From contig JBBDWL010000141.1 of NCBI GenBank assembly GCA_040902895.1, forward strand, positions 3,996 through 67,995: a stretch of DNA of 64,000 nt, written 5' to 3'. This document shows, one piece after another, positions 25,859 to 34,103 of the stretch. A program made the translations under genes and the position numbers. The notes under the pieces are model-generated. The model saw only the letters and a list, made by a program, of their open reading frames with translations. It did not search any database and was not told where the DNA came from. How positions within the stretch are numbered: position 1 is the first letter of the stretch; every line of letters begins with the position of its first letter. This stretch comes from JALYRV01 sp040902895. Its GTDB lineage: Bacteria; Acidobacteriota; Vicinamibacteria; Vicinamibacterales; SCN-69-37.

Positions 25859-28036
25859 CTACCAGGGTGCGGGCGGCGGCGGCACCGGTTTCATAAGATC
25901 GAACGCAACACGAAAACGGCGGCCCTGGGCCTCACGGCGCAGGCCATACGTGAAAGTCCGGCCCGGATCGATTCCGATCGTCCAGATGTTCGTCGCCGCT
26001 GCCGGAATGAGTGACGCCGTATGCGCATCGGCGAAGAAGTCAACGCTGGTGCTGGCGGCCGCGCCGCGACTGTCTCCACCATACTGCGTGATCGTGTCTT
26101 CGGAGCCGTCTTCGTGACGATGGTCGTGCTTCAGGCGCAGGCCGCCAGGCGTGCGCGTGATCACCCAGGTGCGCGATCGGTTCGTACCAACATGAAACGG
26201 AATACGAACCTCTGATGGCGAGCATGCGCGCACGTGCATCACGAGCCGTTGGGCGCCCATGTCTTGGTCCGAGGCTTCAGTGCCTTCGGCGAGCCGTCCC
26301 TCGAACGCCTTTCCGCACAATGTCGACAGCGCCGTCCAGAGTTGATCGCCCGGCTTCGCGGCGACCGCGCCAGGGCCCTTCAACGCGCGTCCTGGCGTCG
26401 CGCCGGTGTGCTCGCCGTTCTTCAGCACAATCTGGCCGTTGACGAGCACATGTTTCATGCCGACGGCGTATTGATGCGGCTTCTCGAACGTCGCCCGATC
26501 CGCGATCGTCGCGGGATCGAAAATCGCGACGTCGGCGAAGTACCCGGCCTTCAGGAGTCCGCGCCGATCGAGACCGAGATTTTCGGCGGGCAGGCCCGAC
26601 AGGCGGCGCACGGCATCCTCGAGCGTGATGACTTTGTCGTCGCGCACGTACTTGCCGAGCAGTCTCGCGAAATTGCCGTACGCGCGCGGATGCGGGTTCG
26701 ATTGCAGGAACACGCCCTCGGGCGCAAGCGACGCGCCGTCGGATCCGAGCGACACCCACGGCTTCTTCAGCTGCTTTGCGATGTTCTCTTCCGACATCAG
26801 GAAGTACACCGTGCCGACGCGCGATTGATCCTCGAGGATCAGATCCAGGATGGTGTCTTCAGGACTCTTCTTCCGTTCAGCCGCTACAGACGCCAGCGTG
26901 CGGCCCGTGAGATGCCGCAGCTTCTCATCCTTGAACTCGACAAGCAGCACGCGCTCGGGCGATCCGGTCGCGAGATAGAGATTCTCCCACTCGTCTGTCG
27001 GCGTCACGATCGCGCGCCGGATCTTCTCGCGTTCGTCAGGATTCCGGATGCGCTTGTAGAGCTCGTCCCAGCCGCCGCTCAACGCTGATGGCGGCAGCGC
27101 CGCATCGAGCCCTGTCGCCCCCGCGGTATACATGTACATGTCCGCGGTGATCTTCAGTCCCTCCGCGCGCGCGGCTTCGACCATCGCGAGCACCTGATCC
27201 ATCTTCGGCCAGTTGGTCTGGCCCGCCGCCTTCAGGTGATAGATCTCCGCCGGCACGCCGGCCTCGCGGCTGATGCGAATCAACTCGGTGACCGCTTCGA
27301 TCAACCGGTTGCCTTCGCTGCGCATGTGCGAGATGTACTTGCCCTGATACGGCGCCGCGGCTTTCGCCAGCGCGATGAGCTCGTCCGTCGTCGCATAAAA
27401 CGCCGGCGCGTAGATCAGCGACGACCCGATGCCGAGCGCGCCATCCGCCATGGCCTGCTTGACGAGCTCCTGCATCAGCTCGAGCTCCCACGCCGTGGGC
27501 TTCCGATCCTCGAGACCGACGACGTACTCGCGGATTGTCGTCGCGCCGATGAACGACGCCACGTTTGGCGAGACGCCCTTCTTCTCGAGAAACTGCAGGT
27601 ACTCCGCCAGCGTGGTCCACGTGATCGGAAATGTGACGGCGCCCTGCTCGCGCGTCCACCGCGCGCGCATCTCTTCGGTGAGCGGCCCCATCGACGAGCC
27701 TTCACCAAAGATCTCGGTCGTCACACCCTGGCGGATATCGCTCTGCGAGCGGCCGTCGACGATCAGCGACTCGGTGGCCCACGAGAGCATGTTGATGAAG
27801 CCGGGCGCCACGGCGAGGCCTGATGCGTCGATGACGGTGGCGGCATTCGCGCGCGGAAGGGACGGCGCGATGGCGGTGATGCGATCGCCGGTGATGCCAA
27901 CATCGGCGCGCACGGGAGCGCCGCCGGTGCCGTCATACACCGTGCCGCCGGCGATGAGAATGTCGAACCGCGGCTCCTGCCCTGGCATCCCTGGGGTTCC
28001 CGCGAGCAGCATGAGGGCGGCAATTGCCTGCTTCAT
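25859..28036 (-). CDS. Secreted D-aminoacylase-like amidohydrolase lacking the N-terminal HxH, with extra C-terminal domain
   Basis: A 725-residue amidohydrolase-superfamily protein with an exported N-terminus. Residues 25-550 match N-acyl-D-amino-acid deacylases (DILIAGGTVYDGTGGAPVRA, KYISHMRSEGNRLIEAV, EIYHLKAAG). The usual metal-binding HxHxD after APGF is replaced by APGFINMLSWATESLI, so the first metal site is missing or altered. From about residue 560 an added beta-rich domain (LCGKAFEGRLAEGTEASDQD to the end) is not part of the deacylase fold and resembles standalone secreted domains. A related enzyme with an intact HTHAD motif is encoded at 32520. Substrate unknown. Confidence 0.8.
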   Translation of the reverse strand: MKQAIAALMLLAGTPGMPGQEPRFDILIAGGTVYDGTGGAPVRADVGITGDRITAIAPSLPRANAATVIDASGLAVAPGFINMLSWATESLIVDGRSQSDIRQGVTTEIFGEGSSMGPLTEEMRARWTREQGAVTFPITWTTLAEYLQFLEKKGVSPNVASFIGATTIREYVVGLEDRKPTAWELELMQELVKQAMADGALGIGSSLIYAPAFYATTDELIALAKAAAPYQGKYISHMRSEGNRLIEAVTELIRISREAGVPAEIYHLKAAGQTNWPKMDQVLAMVEAARAEGLKITADMYMYTAGATGLDAALPPSALSGGWDELYKRIRNPDEREKIRRAIVTPTDEWENLYLATGSPERVLLVEFKDEKLRHLTGRTLASVAAERKKSPEDTILDLILEDQSRVGTVYFLMSEENIAKQLKKPWVSLGSDGASLAPEGVFLQSNPHPRAYGNFARLLGKYVRDDKVITLEDAVRRLSGLPAENLGLDRRGLLKAGYFADVAIFDPATIADRATFEKPHQYAVGMKHVLVNGQIVLKNGEHTGATPGRALKGPGAVAAKPGDQLWTALSTLCGKAFEGRLAEGTEASDQDMGAQRLVMHVRACSPSEVRIPFHVGTNRSRTWVITRTPGGLRLKHDHRHEDGSEDTITQYGGDSRGAAASTSVDFFADAHTASLIPAAATNIWTIGIDPGRTFTYGLRREAQGRRFRVAFDLMKPVPPPPAPW

Positions 28037-28084
28037 TGTTGTTCCTTCATGAGCGCGTTGAATCCGTCCTCGTCGAGCACGTCG

Positions 28085-28114
28085 ATGACGGCGCGCATGG
28101 CGAATCGAGATAAT
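28085..28114 (+). promoter_or_regulatory. Candidate leaderless promoter for the MutS-like gene
   Basis: ATGACG (28085-28090), an 18-base spacer and GATAAT (28109-28114) place transcription start near the GTG at 28120. No Shine-Dalgarno is present, so the message may be leaderless. Confidence 0.35.
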
Positions 28115-28119
28115 ACCTT

Positions 28120-30036
28120 GTGGCAGAACGAGCGGAGCGCGAGCGGCACTATCAGCGTCTGGCCGATGCCGCCGCGCGCGACGAGGCGGCGCATGCCGCG
28201 CGATCGCGCCGCTACTCGCGCTTCCGGCTCGCGATCGTTCTTGCGGCGCTGGGCCTGCTGCTGGCCGGCACGCTCGGGCGCCGGGAGATCTCGGGTCCGA
28301 TGGTGGCCGCCGCGATCGCCGGTTTCGCGATGTTCGGCGCAGCCGTGTTTGCGCACGAGCGCGTCGAAACCGAACGCCGCCGCGCCGTCGCGCGCGGCGA
28401 GTGTGCGGCCATCGCCCTTGCGCGCATGGCGCGTGACTGGGAGAACGTGCCGGAGGTCCCGCTCGATCCCACAGACACCGAATCGCCGCCGCTGGCGATG
28501 GCGCGCGCGGCCGATCTCGATCTCGACGGTGCCGCCTCGCTCATGTCGCTGGCCGGATCGCTGACCAGCCGTGCCGGACAGCGCATGCTCAGACAATGGC
28601 TCGTCGATCCTCCCGGCAGCGTCGATCGCATCCGTGCCCGCCAGGAAGCCGCGAAGGCGCTCGCGCGCAGCGCCGATTTCCGCGAAGCGTTCACCGCCGA
28701 CGTGCGCGTGTATATGTCGCAGCGTGACGATGTGCGCGCGCGCGACAGGTTTCTGGAGTGGACGGTTGCGCCGGCGTCAGCCTTCAGCGCGACGGCGATC
28801 CGATGGTCGGCGCGAGCATGGACCGCAGCCACCGTCGTCTGCGTCGCAGGCGCCATCGCCACAGATGCAGCGTGGACGTGGCTGTGGGCCCCGCTCGCGC
28901 TTGCGGGACTAGTCGTGTCGCTGGCGGCCGCGCGCCGCATCCACGGCGAGCTCGACGCCGCGTCACTCGGACCGTCGGCGCTGTCCAATATCGCGTCGCT
29001 CGTGAACCTCGCGGAAGCCCTTCCGGCGCACGCCGTCGTTCTCGACGCCATTCGAACGTCGCTCTCGACGCCGGTATCCGCATCGACCGCGTTTGAATCG
29101 CTCGACCGTCGCGTCGGTTGGAGCGAGCTTCGGCGGGGTGCGCCGATCCTGCACCTTCCGCTGCAGGCGCTGTCGCTCTGGGATTTCCACGTGCTGTTTG
29201 CGCTCGATGACTGGCGCGCCAGGCATGGTGCGCATGCGGCAGGCTGGCTCGATGCGGTCGCTGAGCTCGACGCGCTTGTCGCGTTGGGCACGCTTGCCCA
29301 TGATGAGCCAGGCTGGACGTTCCCTTTAATAGATGAGGCGCAGGTCGGCGTCGCGGCGTCCGGGCTCGGACATCCCCTGCTGCCTCCCGATCGGCGCGTC
29401 GCCAACGACGTCGAGGTCGGGCCGCCCCGCACGGTTCTGCTCGTCACCGGATCGAACATGGCGGGCAAGAGCACCTTGCTGCGCGCTATCGGCACCAATG
29501 TGATGCTCGCGAATGCAGGCGCGCCGGTGTGCGCGCGCGACATGACACTGTCGCGCCTCACGATCGCGACGAGTCTGCGCACCGGCGATTCGCTGGCGCA
29601 CGGCGTCTCGGGATATATGGCCGGGCTCCTGCGTTTGAAACAGATCCTCGACGAGGTCGACGCGGCCAGCGCGTGGCGGCGAGAACCGGCCGATGCGGCC
29701 AGCACGCCTCCTCCCGCCGCGCTGTACCTGCTCGATGAAATTCTGGGCGGCACCAACAGTGAGGAGCGCCGCATCGCGGTGCGCGAGATCGCGCGACATT
29801 TGCTCGAGTCTCACGCCGTAGGGGCCTTGACGACGCACGATCTCGCCCTCGCGGATGAGCCGACGTTGCAGGGGGCGGCGGTCCGCGTGCATTTCCGCGA
29901 AACCGTTGAGCCCGCAGACCCCGCAGCGGGGCTTCCCGCTCGCATGACCTTTGATTATGTTCTCCGTCCCGGCCTCGCAAGCAGCACCAACGCCCTCGCA
30001 CTGCTGCGGGCGATTGGCCTGTCGCGGCAGAGCTGA
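28120..30036 (+). CDS. Membrane-embedded MutS-like ATPase without mismatch-recognition domain
   Basis: A 638-residue protein whose C-terminal third is a MutS-family ATPase: Walker A TGSNMAGKSTLLRA, then AHGVSGYMAG, Walker B YLLDEILGGTNSEER and the late ALTTHDLALAD. The central MutS core helices are present, with LTSRAGQRMLRQWL aligning to the start of domain III. There is no mismatch-binding domain I and no MutS2 Smr domain. Instead, four hydrophobic segments occur: two near residues 38-85 and two near 225-270. It belongs to the poorly characterised membrane MutS group. The start is GTG. What it does is unknown; a role in DNA repair should not be assumed. Confidence 0.8.
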   Translation: MAERAERERHYQRLADAAARDEAAHAARSRRYSRFRLAIVLAALGLLLAGTLGRREISGPMVAAAIAGFAMFGAAVFAHERVETERRRAVARGECAAIALARMARDWENVPEVPLDPTDTESPPLAMARAADLDLDGAASLMSLAGSLTSRAGQRMLRQWLVDPPGSVDRIRARQEAAKALARSADFREAFTADVRVYMSQRDDVRARDRFLEWTVAPASAFSATAIRWSARAWTAATVVCVAGAIATDAAWTWLWAPLALAGLVVSLAAARRIHGELDAASLGPSALSNIASLVNLAEALPAHAVVLDAIRTSLSTPVSASTAFESLDRRVGWSELRRGAPILHLPLQALSLWDFHVLFALDDWRARHGAHAAGWLDAVAELDALVALGTLAHDEPGWTFPLIDEAQVGVAASGLGHPLLPPDRRVANDVEVGPPRTVLLVTGSNMAGKSTLLRAIGTNVMLANAGAPVCARDMTLSRLTIATSLRTGDSLAHGVSGYMAGLLRLKQILDEVDAASAWRREPADAASTPPPAALYLLDEILGGTNSEERRIAVREIARHLLESHAVGALTTHDLALADEPTLQGAAVRVHFRETVEPADPAAGLPARMTFDYVLRPGLASSTNALALLRAIGLSRQS

Positions 30037-30089
30037 TTCAACACCCGCTGGCACTTCGATTGCGAGCATCTTCAGCGGAGGTTCCGAAG

Positions 30090-30254
30090 ATGTCTTCACT
30101 GATGAGAAGTTTCATTGTGACCGCGGCTGCCGCCGGCGCCGGTTATCTGTGGCGCAATCGCAGCGCGCTGCGCGGCCGTCTGCGCGGCATGTCCTCGCCG
30201 CCCGCGACCGATCGCGGCGTGACGATTTACGACAATCACCCGATCGCCGAATAG
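30090..30254 (+). CDS. Small hypothetical protein (54 aa)
   Basis: ATG 30090 is preceded by a strong GGAGG (30077-30081) at 8 bases, which fixes the start. The product has a short hydrophobic segment (SFIVTAAAAGAGYLW) followed by a basic stretch (RNRSALRGRLRG) and a polar tail, as in small single-span membrane proteins. It lies 53 bases after the MutS-like gene. No family was recognised. Confidence 0.6.
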   Translation: MSSLMRSFIVTAAAAGAGYLWRNRSALRGRLRGMSSPPATDRGVTIYDNHPIAE

Positions 30255-30268
30255 GGCCGTACGTTCTC

Positions 30269-30718
30269 ATGCTCGCGAGCGCCACACGCCACGGTTTCAT
30301 GCTGGTCACAGCGTCACTGTGCGCCGTGCTGGTGCTCGCCGCCTGTCGTGCGGTCGTGCCGCTCGATCCGCATCCAGGTCCGCCATCAGTCACCGGCACC
30401 ATCACCGGCACGCTGAGCAGCGAAGACGGCAAGAGCGGCATTGCAGGCCGCAAAATCACGGCCGTCAATGTCACGACCGGCGCGCGCCTGGTGGCCGTCA
30501 CCAGCGAAACGGGCGGTTACACACTCAAGGTCGCCCCAGGCCGGTACCGGATGGAAGTCGAACTCGCCGCCGGCGAAGCCATCGTCAAAGACGAGGGCAC
30601 ATTCACCGTCGGCCGCAGCGAGCTGCAGCACGACGTCGACCTCCGCATTGGTGTGAGACGTTCCTCCTCGGATCGCATCTATCAGCCCCCACTCCGCTCG
30701 CGCGCCCCCCTGGTTTAG
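30269..30718 (+). CDS. Putative lipoprotein with carboxypeptidase-regulatory-like domain
   Basis: A 149-residue exported protein. A hydrophobic leader ends in the lipobox LAAC, so the mature protein is probably lipid-anchored. It is followed by a transthyretin-like beta-sandwich (GTITGTLSSEDGKSGIAGRK, VTSETGGYTLKVAPGRYRME) of the carboxypeptidase regulatory-like type that often decorates secreted acidobacterial proteins. An in-frame ATG at 30299 gives a shorter, more typical signal peptide and may be the true start. Binding partner unknown. Confidence 0.65.
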   Translation: MLASATRHGFMLVTASLCAVLVLAACRAVVPLDPHPGPPSVTGTITGTLSSEDGKSGIAGRKITAVNVTTGARLVAVTSETGGYTLKVAPGRYRMEVELAAGEAIVKDEGTFTVGRSELQHDVDLRIGVRRSSSDRIYQPPLRSRAPLV

Positions 30719-30744
30719 TTCCCTTCCGGTATGCTTGATGCCCT

Positions 30745-30840
30745 ATGCGCGAGCGTGGCGCCCGCGACTATTCCCTCGTCGTGCTTGTGGAGGCCGCCGT
30801 CATCACCGGCCTCTGGCTGCTCGGCCGGTACTTCGGCTAG
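30745..30840 (+). CDS. Single-span membrane microprotein (31 aa) upstream of the symporter
   Basis: ATG 30745 to TAG 30840 encodes 31 residues: a polar start MRERGARDYS, one transmembrane helix (LVVLVEAAVITGLWLL) and a short positively charged tail. It ends 3 bases before the symporter ATG, a spacing expected for translational coupling. Several sodium/solute symporters have small membrane partner subunits encoded just upstream, which makes this a credible accessory subunit; that role is inference. Confidence 0.5.
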   Translation: MRERGARDYSLVVLVEAAVITGLWLLGRYFG

Positions 30841-30843
30841 TCC

Positions 30844-32523
30844 ATGCACTACGTCGACTGGGCCGTCGTCATCGTCTATCTCGCGTGGGTCGTGTCGGAC
30901 GGCATCCGCCGCACGAAGAACGCCAGAGAGATAGAGGGCTACTTTCTCGCAAACCGGTCGCTCCCCTGGTGGGCGGTCGGGCTGTCGGTGATGGCGACGC
31001 AGCTGAGCGCCATCACCCTCGTGGGCACGACCGGGCAGGGCTACGCCGATGGCCTGCGCTTCGTGCAGTTCTATTTCGGCCTGCCGCTCGCGATGATCGT
31101 GTTGTGCCTCACGGTGGTGCCGTTCTTCCACCGCGCGAAGGTCTTTACGGCGTACGAATATCTCGAGCGCCGCTTCGACGCCAAGACACGGTCGTTTGCC
31201 AGCCTGCTCTTCCTCGTTTCACGCTGCCTCGCGTGCGGCGTCGTGATTTCGGCGCCGGCCGTCATTCTCTCGATCATCCTGGGCTGGAGCCTGACGCTGA
31301 CCGTGATGGTCATCGGCGTGCCGACGACGCTCTACACGATGCTTGGCGGCGTGCAGGCGGTGACCTGGGCCGACGTCAAGCAGATGGCCATCATCGTCGG
31401 CGGCGTGCTGGCGTCGGTCGTCGTGCTGATTCTCGGCCTGCCCGATGATGTGACCGTCACGGGCGCGCTGCACGCGGCGGGCGCCGTGGGCCGCATGCGC
31501 GCCATCGATTTCACGTTCGACGTCACGACGGAGTTCACGTTCTGGTCGGGCCTGATCGGCGGCATGTTCCTCGCGATGGGCTACTTCGGTGCCGATCAGA
31601 GCCAGGTGCAGCGCTATCTGACGGCGAAGTCGGTCGACGAGGGACGTTCGTCGCTGCTGATGAGCGCCTTCGTGAAGATTCCGCTGCAGGTGCTGATCCT
31701 GCTTACCGGCGTGCTGGTGTTCTGCTTCTATCTCTACACGCCGCCGCCGATGCTGTTCAACCCGAAGCACGAACAGGTCCTGCGAACAGGGCCTGCCGCG
31801 GCTCAATACCAGGCGCTGCAGACCGAGTTCGATGCGGCGTTTGCGCTTCGCCAGGACGCCGCGCGCGCCGTGTCAGCGACGGGGGGAGACGATGCATCGC
31901 GGGCCGCATTCGGCAATGCGGAGGCGGCGGTGAGGAGCATCCGCGATCGCGCCATGCGTCTCGTGCGCGAGACCACGGGCGACGCCGCTTATAGCGACGT
32001 GAACTACGTGTTCCCGACGTTCATTACCACGCAGTTGCCAGTTGGGCTGGCAGGTCTGATGATCGCGGCGATTCTCGCGGCAGTGATGTCGACGGTCGCG
32101 GCGGAACTGAACTCGCTGTCGACCGCGACCATCATCGATTTCTACAAGCGCCATTTCAGGAAAGACGCGACCGAGCGTCACTATCTGCGCGCGTCATGGG
32201 CGGCCACCGCCATCTGGGGCGCGTTCGCGACCATTGTGGCGAGCTATGCCACCAGTCTCGGGTCGCTCATCGTGGTGGTGAACAAAGTCGGATCGTTCTT
32301 CTATGGGTCGCTGTTCGGTATCTTCGTGCTTGCCATCGTGACGAAGCGGGTCGGCGCCAACGCGGCTTTTCTCGCGCTCATTGCCGGTATGGTCACCGTA
32401 GCGATCGTGGGACTGTCTACGAGCGTCTCGTGGTTGTGGCAGAACGTGGTTGGCACGGTGGTGGTGACGACCGTCGGCGTCGCGCTCAGCTATGTGCTTC
32501 CAGAAAAGGCGAAGGCGGTATGA
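30844..32523 (+). CDS. Sodium:solute symporter (SSF family)
   Basis: A 559-residue polytopic transporter with about 13 hydrophobic segments. Family blocks are visible: the N-terminal AREIEGYFLANRSLPWWAVG, LSAITLVGTTGQGYADGL, MLGGVQAVTWADVKQ and GYFGADQSQVQRYLTAKS. A soluble insertion of about 75 residues near 300-375 lies between two membrane segments. The substrate is probably an organic solute such as a sugar, amino acid or acid. The stop overlaps the following D-aminoacylase ATG (ATGA), so uptake and deacylation of the same class of compounds, for example N-acyl-D-amino acids, is a reasonable inference. Confidence 0.88.
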   Translation: MHYVDWAVVIVYLAWVVSDGIRRTKNAREIEGYFLANRSLPWWAVGLSVMATQLSAITLVGTTGQGYADGLRFVQFYFGLPLAMIVLCLTVVPFFHRAKVFTAYEYLERRFDAKTRSFASLLFLVSRCLACGVVISAPAVILSIILGWSLTLTVMVIGVPTTLYTMLGGVQAVTWADVKQMAIIVGGVLASVVVLILGLPDDVTVTGALHAAGAVGRMRAIDFTFDVTTEFTFWSGLIGGMFLAMGYFGADQSQVQRYLTAKSVDEGRSSLLMSAFVKIPLQVLILLTGVLVFCFYLYTPPPMLFNPKHEQVLRTGPAAAQYQALQTEFDAAFALRQDAARAVSATGGDDASRAAFGNAEAAVRSIRDRAMRLVRETTGDAAYSDVNYVFPTFITTQLPVGLAGLMIAAILAAVMSTVAAELNSLSTATIIDFYKRHFRKDATERHYLRASWAATAIWGAFATIVASYATSLGSLIVVVNKVGSFFYGSLFGIFVLAIVTKRVGANAAFLALIAGMVTVAIVGLSTSVSWLWQNVVGTVVVTTVGVALSYVLPEKAKAV

Positions 32524-34103
32524 AGCGTCTGCTGGCTGTCCTCTTGCTCGGCGTCGCTGCGGCCGCCGCGCAAACCGCGGCGCCTTTCGATCTGATTCTG
32601 GCGGGCGGCAGCGTGATCGACGGATCGGGCGCTCCTGCGCGAATCGCCGACGTTGGCGTTCGTGACGGACGCATTGCCGCGATCGGCAACCTGTCGCGTG
32701 CGGCGGCGCGCGAGCGCGTCGATGTCGCGGGCCTGTCGGTGGCGCCCGGCTTCATCGACGTGCACACCCACGCCGACAACATCGCGTCGCGTCCCGCTGC
32801 CGGCAACTTCGTGCGGATGGGCGTGACGACCGTCGTGGCGGGAAATTGCGGGTCGTCGCCGGTGGACGTCGCGAACGCGCTCGACGAGATTCGCGCGGCC
32901 CGCGTGGCGGTGAACTTCGCCACCCTGGTGGGTCACAATTCCGTTCGCTCGGCGGTCATGGGCAGCGTCCGTCGCGACCCGACGCTCCCCGAGCTCGAGC
33001 GGATGAAGGGGCTTGTCTTCAAGGCGATGGCCGACGGCGCGGTGGGGCTCTCGACCGGATTGCAGTACGTGCCGGGCACGTATGCGTCGACGCCGGAGAT
33101 CATCGAGCTGGCGCGGGTCGCGGCGAATGCGGGCGGCCTCTATACGTCACACATGCGCAATGAGGGCACGGCGCTGGAGGCCGCGATTCGCGAGACGCTG
33201 CAGGTCGGCCGCATGAGCGGCGCGCGCGTGCAGATCTCCCATTTGAAGGTGGATGCCAGGAGCCGCTGGGGCGCCAGCCGCGATGCCCTCGCGATGATCG
33301 ATGCGGCGCGCGCGGCAGGGCAGGACGTGCGGGCGGATCAGTACGCGTACACCGCCGCCGGATCCGGACTCGGTATCCGGTTTCCATCGTGGGCGCTCGA
33401 GGGCGGCCGCGAGAAGATTCGGGAGCGGTTGAACGACGCCGCCACGTGGGCGCGCATCAAGAAAGAGATGCTGGGTCTCGTGCAGGAGCGTGGGTTCGAG
33501 GATTTGTCGTGGGCGACGGTCGCCAGCTATCAGGCCGATCCGTCGCTCAATGGCCTCTCGATGGCCGACGTCGCGCAGCGGCTGCACGGCGCGCGGACGG
33601 CCGATGCGCAGTTCGAGGCCGCGCGCACGCTGATGCTGGGCGGCGCGCCGTCGATGGTGTATCACTTCATGGACGAGGGAGACGTCGAGCGCATCATGCG
33701 CCATCCGTCGGTGTCGGTGGCGGCCGACAGCGGCGTGCTCGAGCCCAATGGCACGACGCGCCCGCATCCGCGCGGCTATGGCAACAACGCGCGCGTGCTC
33801 GCGCGCTACGTGCGCGAGCGCAAGATCATTCCTGTCGAAGAGGCCATCCGCAAGATGACGTCGCTGCCGGCCGATCATTTCCGGCTCACGGGCCGCGGCC
33901 GCCTTGCCGCCGGTGCCGCCGCCGACATCGTCGTGTTCGATCCCGCTCGCGTGCGCGACGTGGCGACGTTCGATGCGCCGCACGGCTATGCCGAAGGCAT
34001 TCCACACGTGCTGGTGAACGGCATGTTCGTGGTGCGCAACGGCGCACAGACGGCCGAGCGGCCAGGTGCCGTGCTTGCGCCGTCTCTGTTGAAGGTCCGG
34101 TAG
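32520..34103 (+). CDS. Secreted N-acyl-D-amino-acid deacylase (D-aminoacylase family)
   Basis: A 527-residue amidohydrolase with a signal peptide (MKRLLAVLLLGVAAAAAQ). Metal-binding residues are present: APGFIDVHTHAD, NCGSSP with the metal-bridging cysteine found in D-aminoacylases, GLYTSHMRNEG and VQISHLKVDAR. It hydrolyses N-acyl-D-amino acids in the periplasm or outside the cell. It is coupled by ATGA to the symporter, which may import the released product. The last 118 bases overlap the end of a convergent gene. Confidence 0.88.
   Translation: MKRLLAVLLLGVAAAAAQTAAPFDLILAGGSVIDGSGAPARIADVGVRDGRIAAIGNLSRAAARERVDVAGLSVAPGFIDVHTHADNIASRPAAGNFVRMGVTTVVAGNCGSSPVDVANALDEIRAARVAVNFATLVGHNSVRSAVMGSVRRDPTLPELERMKGLVFKAMADGAVGLSTGLQYVPGTYASTPEIIELARVAANAGGLYTSHMRNEGTALEAAIRETLQVGRMSGARVQISHLKVDARSRWGASRDALAMIDAARAAGQDVRADQYAYTAAGSGLGIRFPSWALEGGREKIRERLNDAATWARIKKEMLGLVQERGFEDLSWATVASYQADPSLNGLSMADVAQRLHGARTADAQFEAARTLMLGGAPSMVYHFMDEGDVERIMRHPSVSVAADSGVLEPNGTTRPHPRGYGNNARVLARYVRERKIIPVEEAIRKMTSLPADHFRLTGRGRLAAGAAADIVVFDPARVRDVATFDAPHGYAEGIPHVLVNGMFVVRNGAQTAERPGAVLAPSLLKVR

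Noticed and set aside
28120..30036. Canonical MutS or MutS2
   Set aside because: It lacks the mismatch-recognition and Smr domains and has transmembrane helices.
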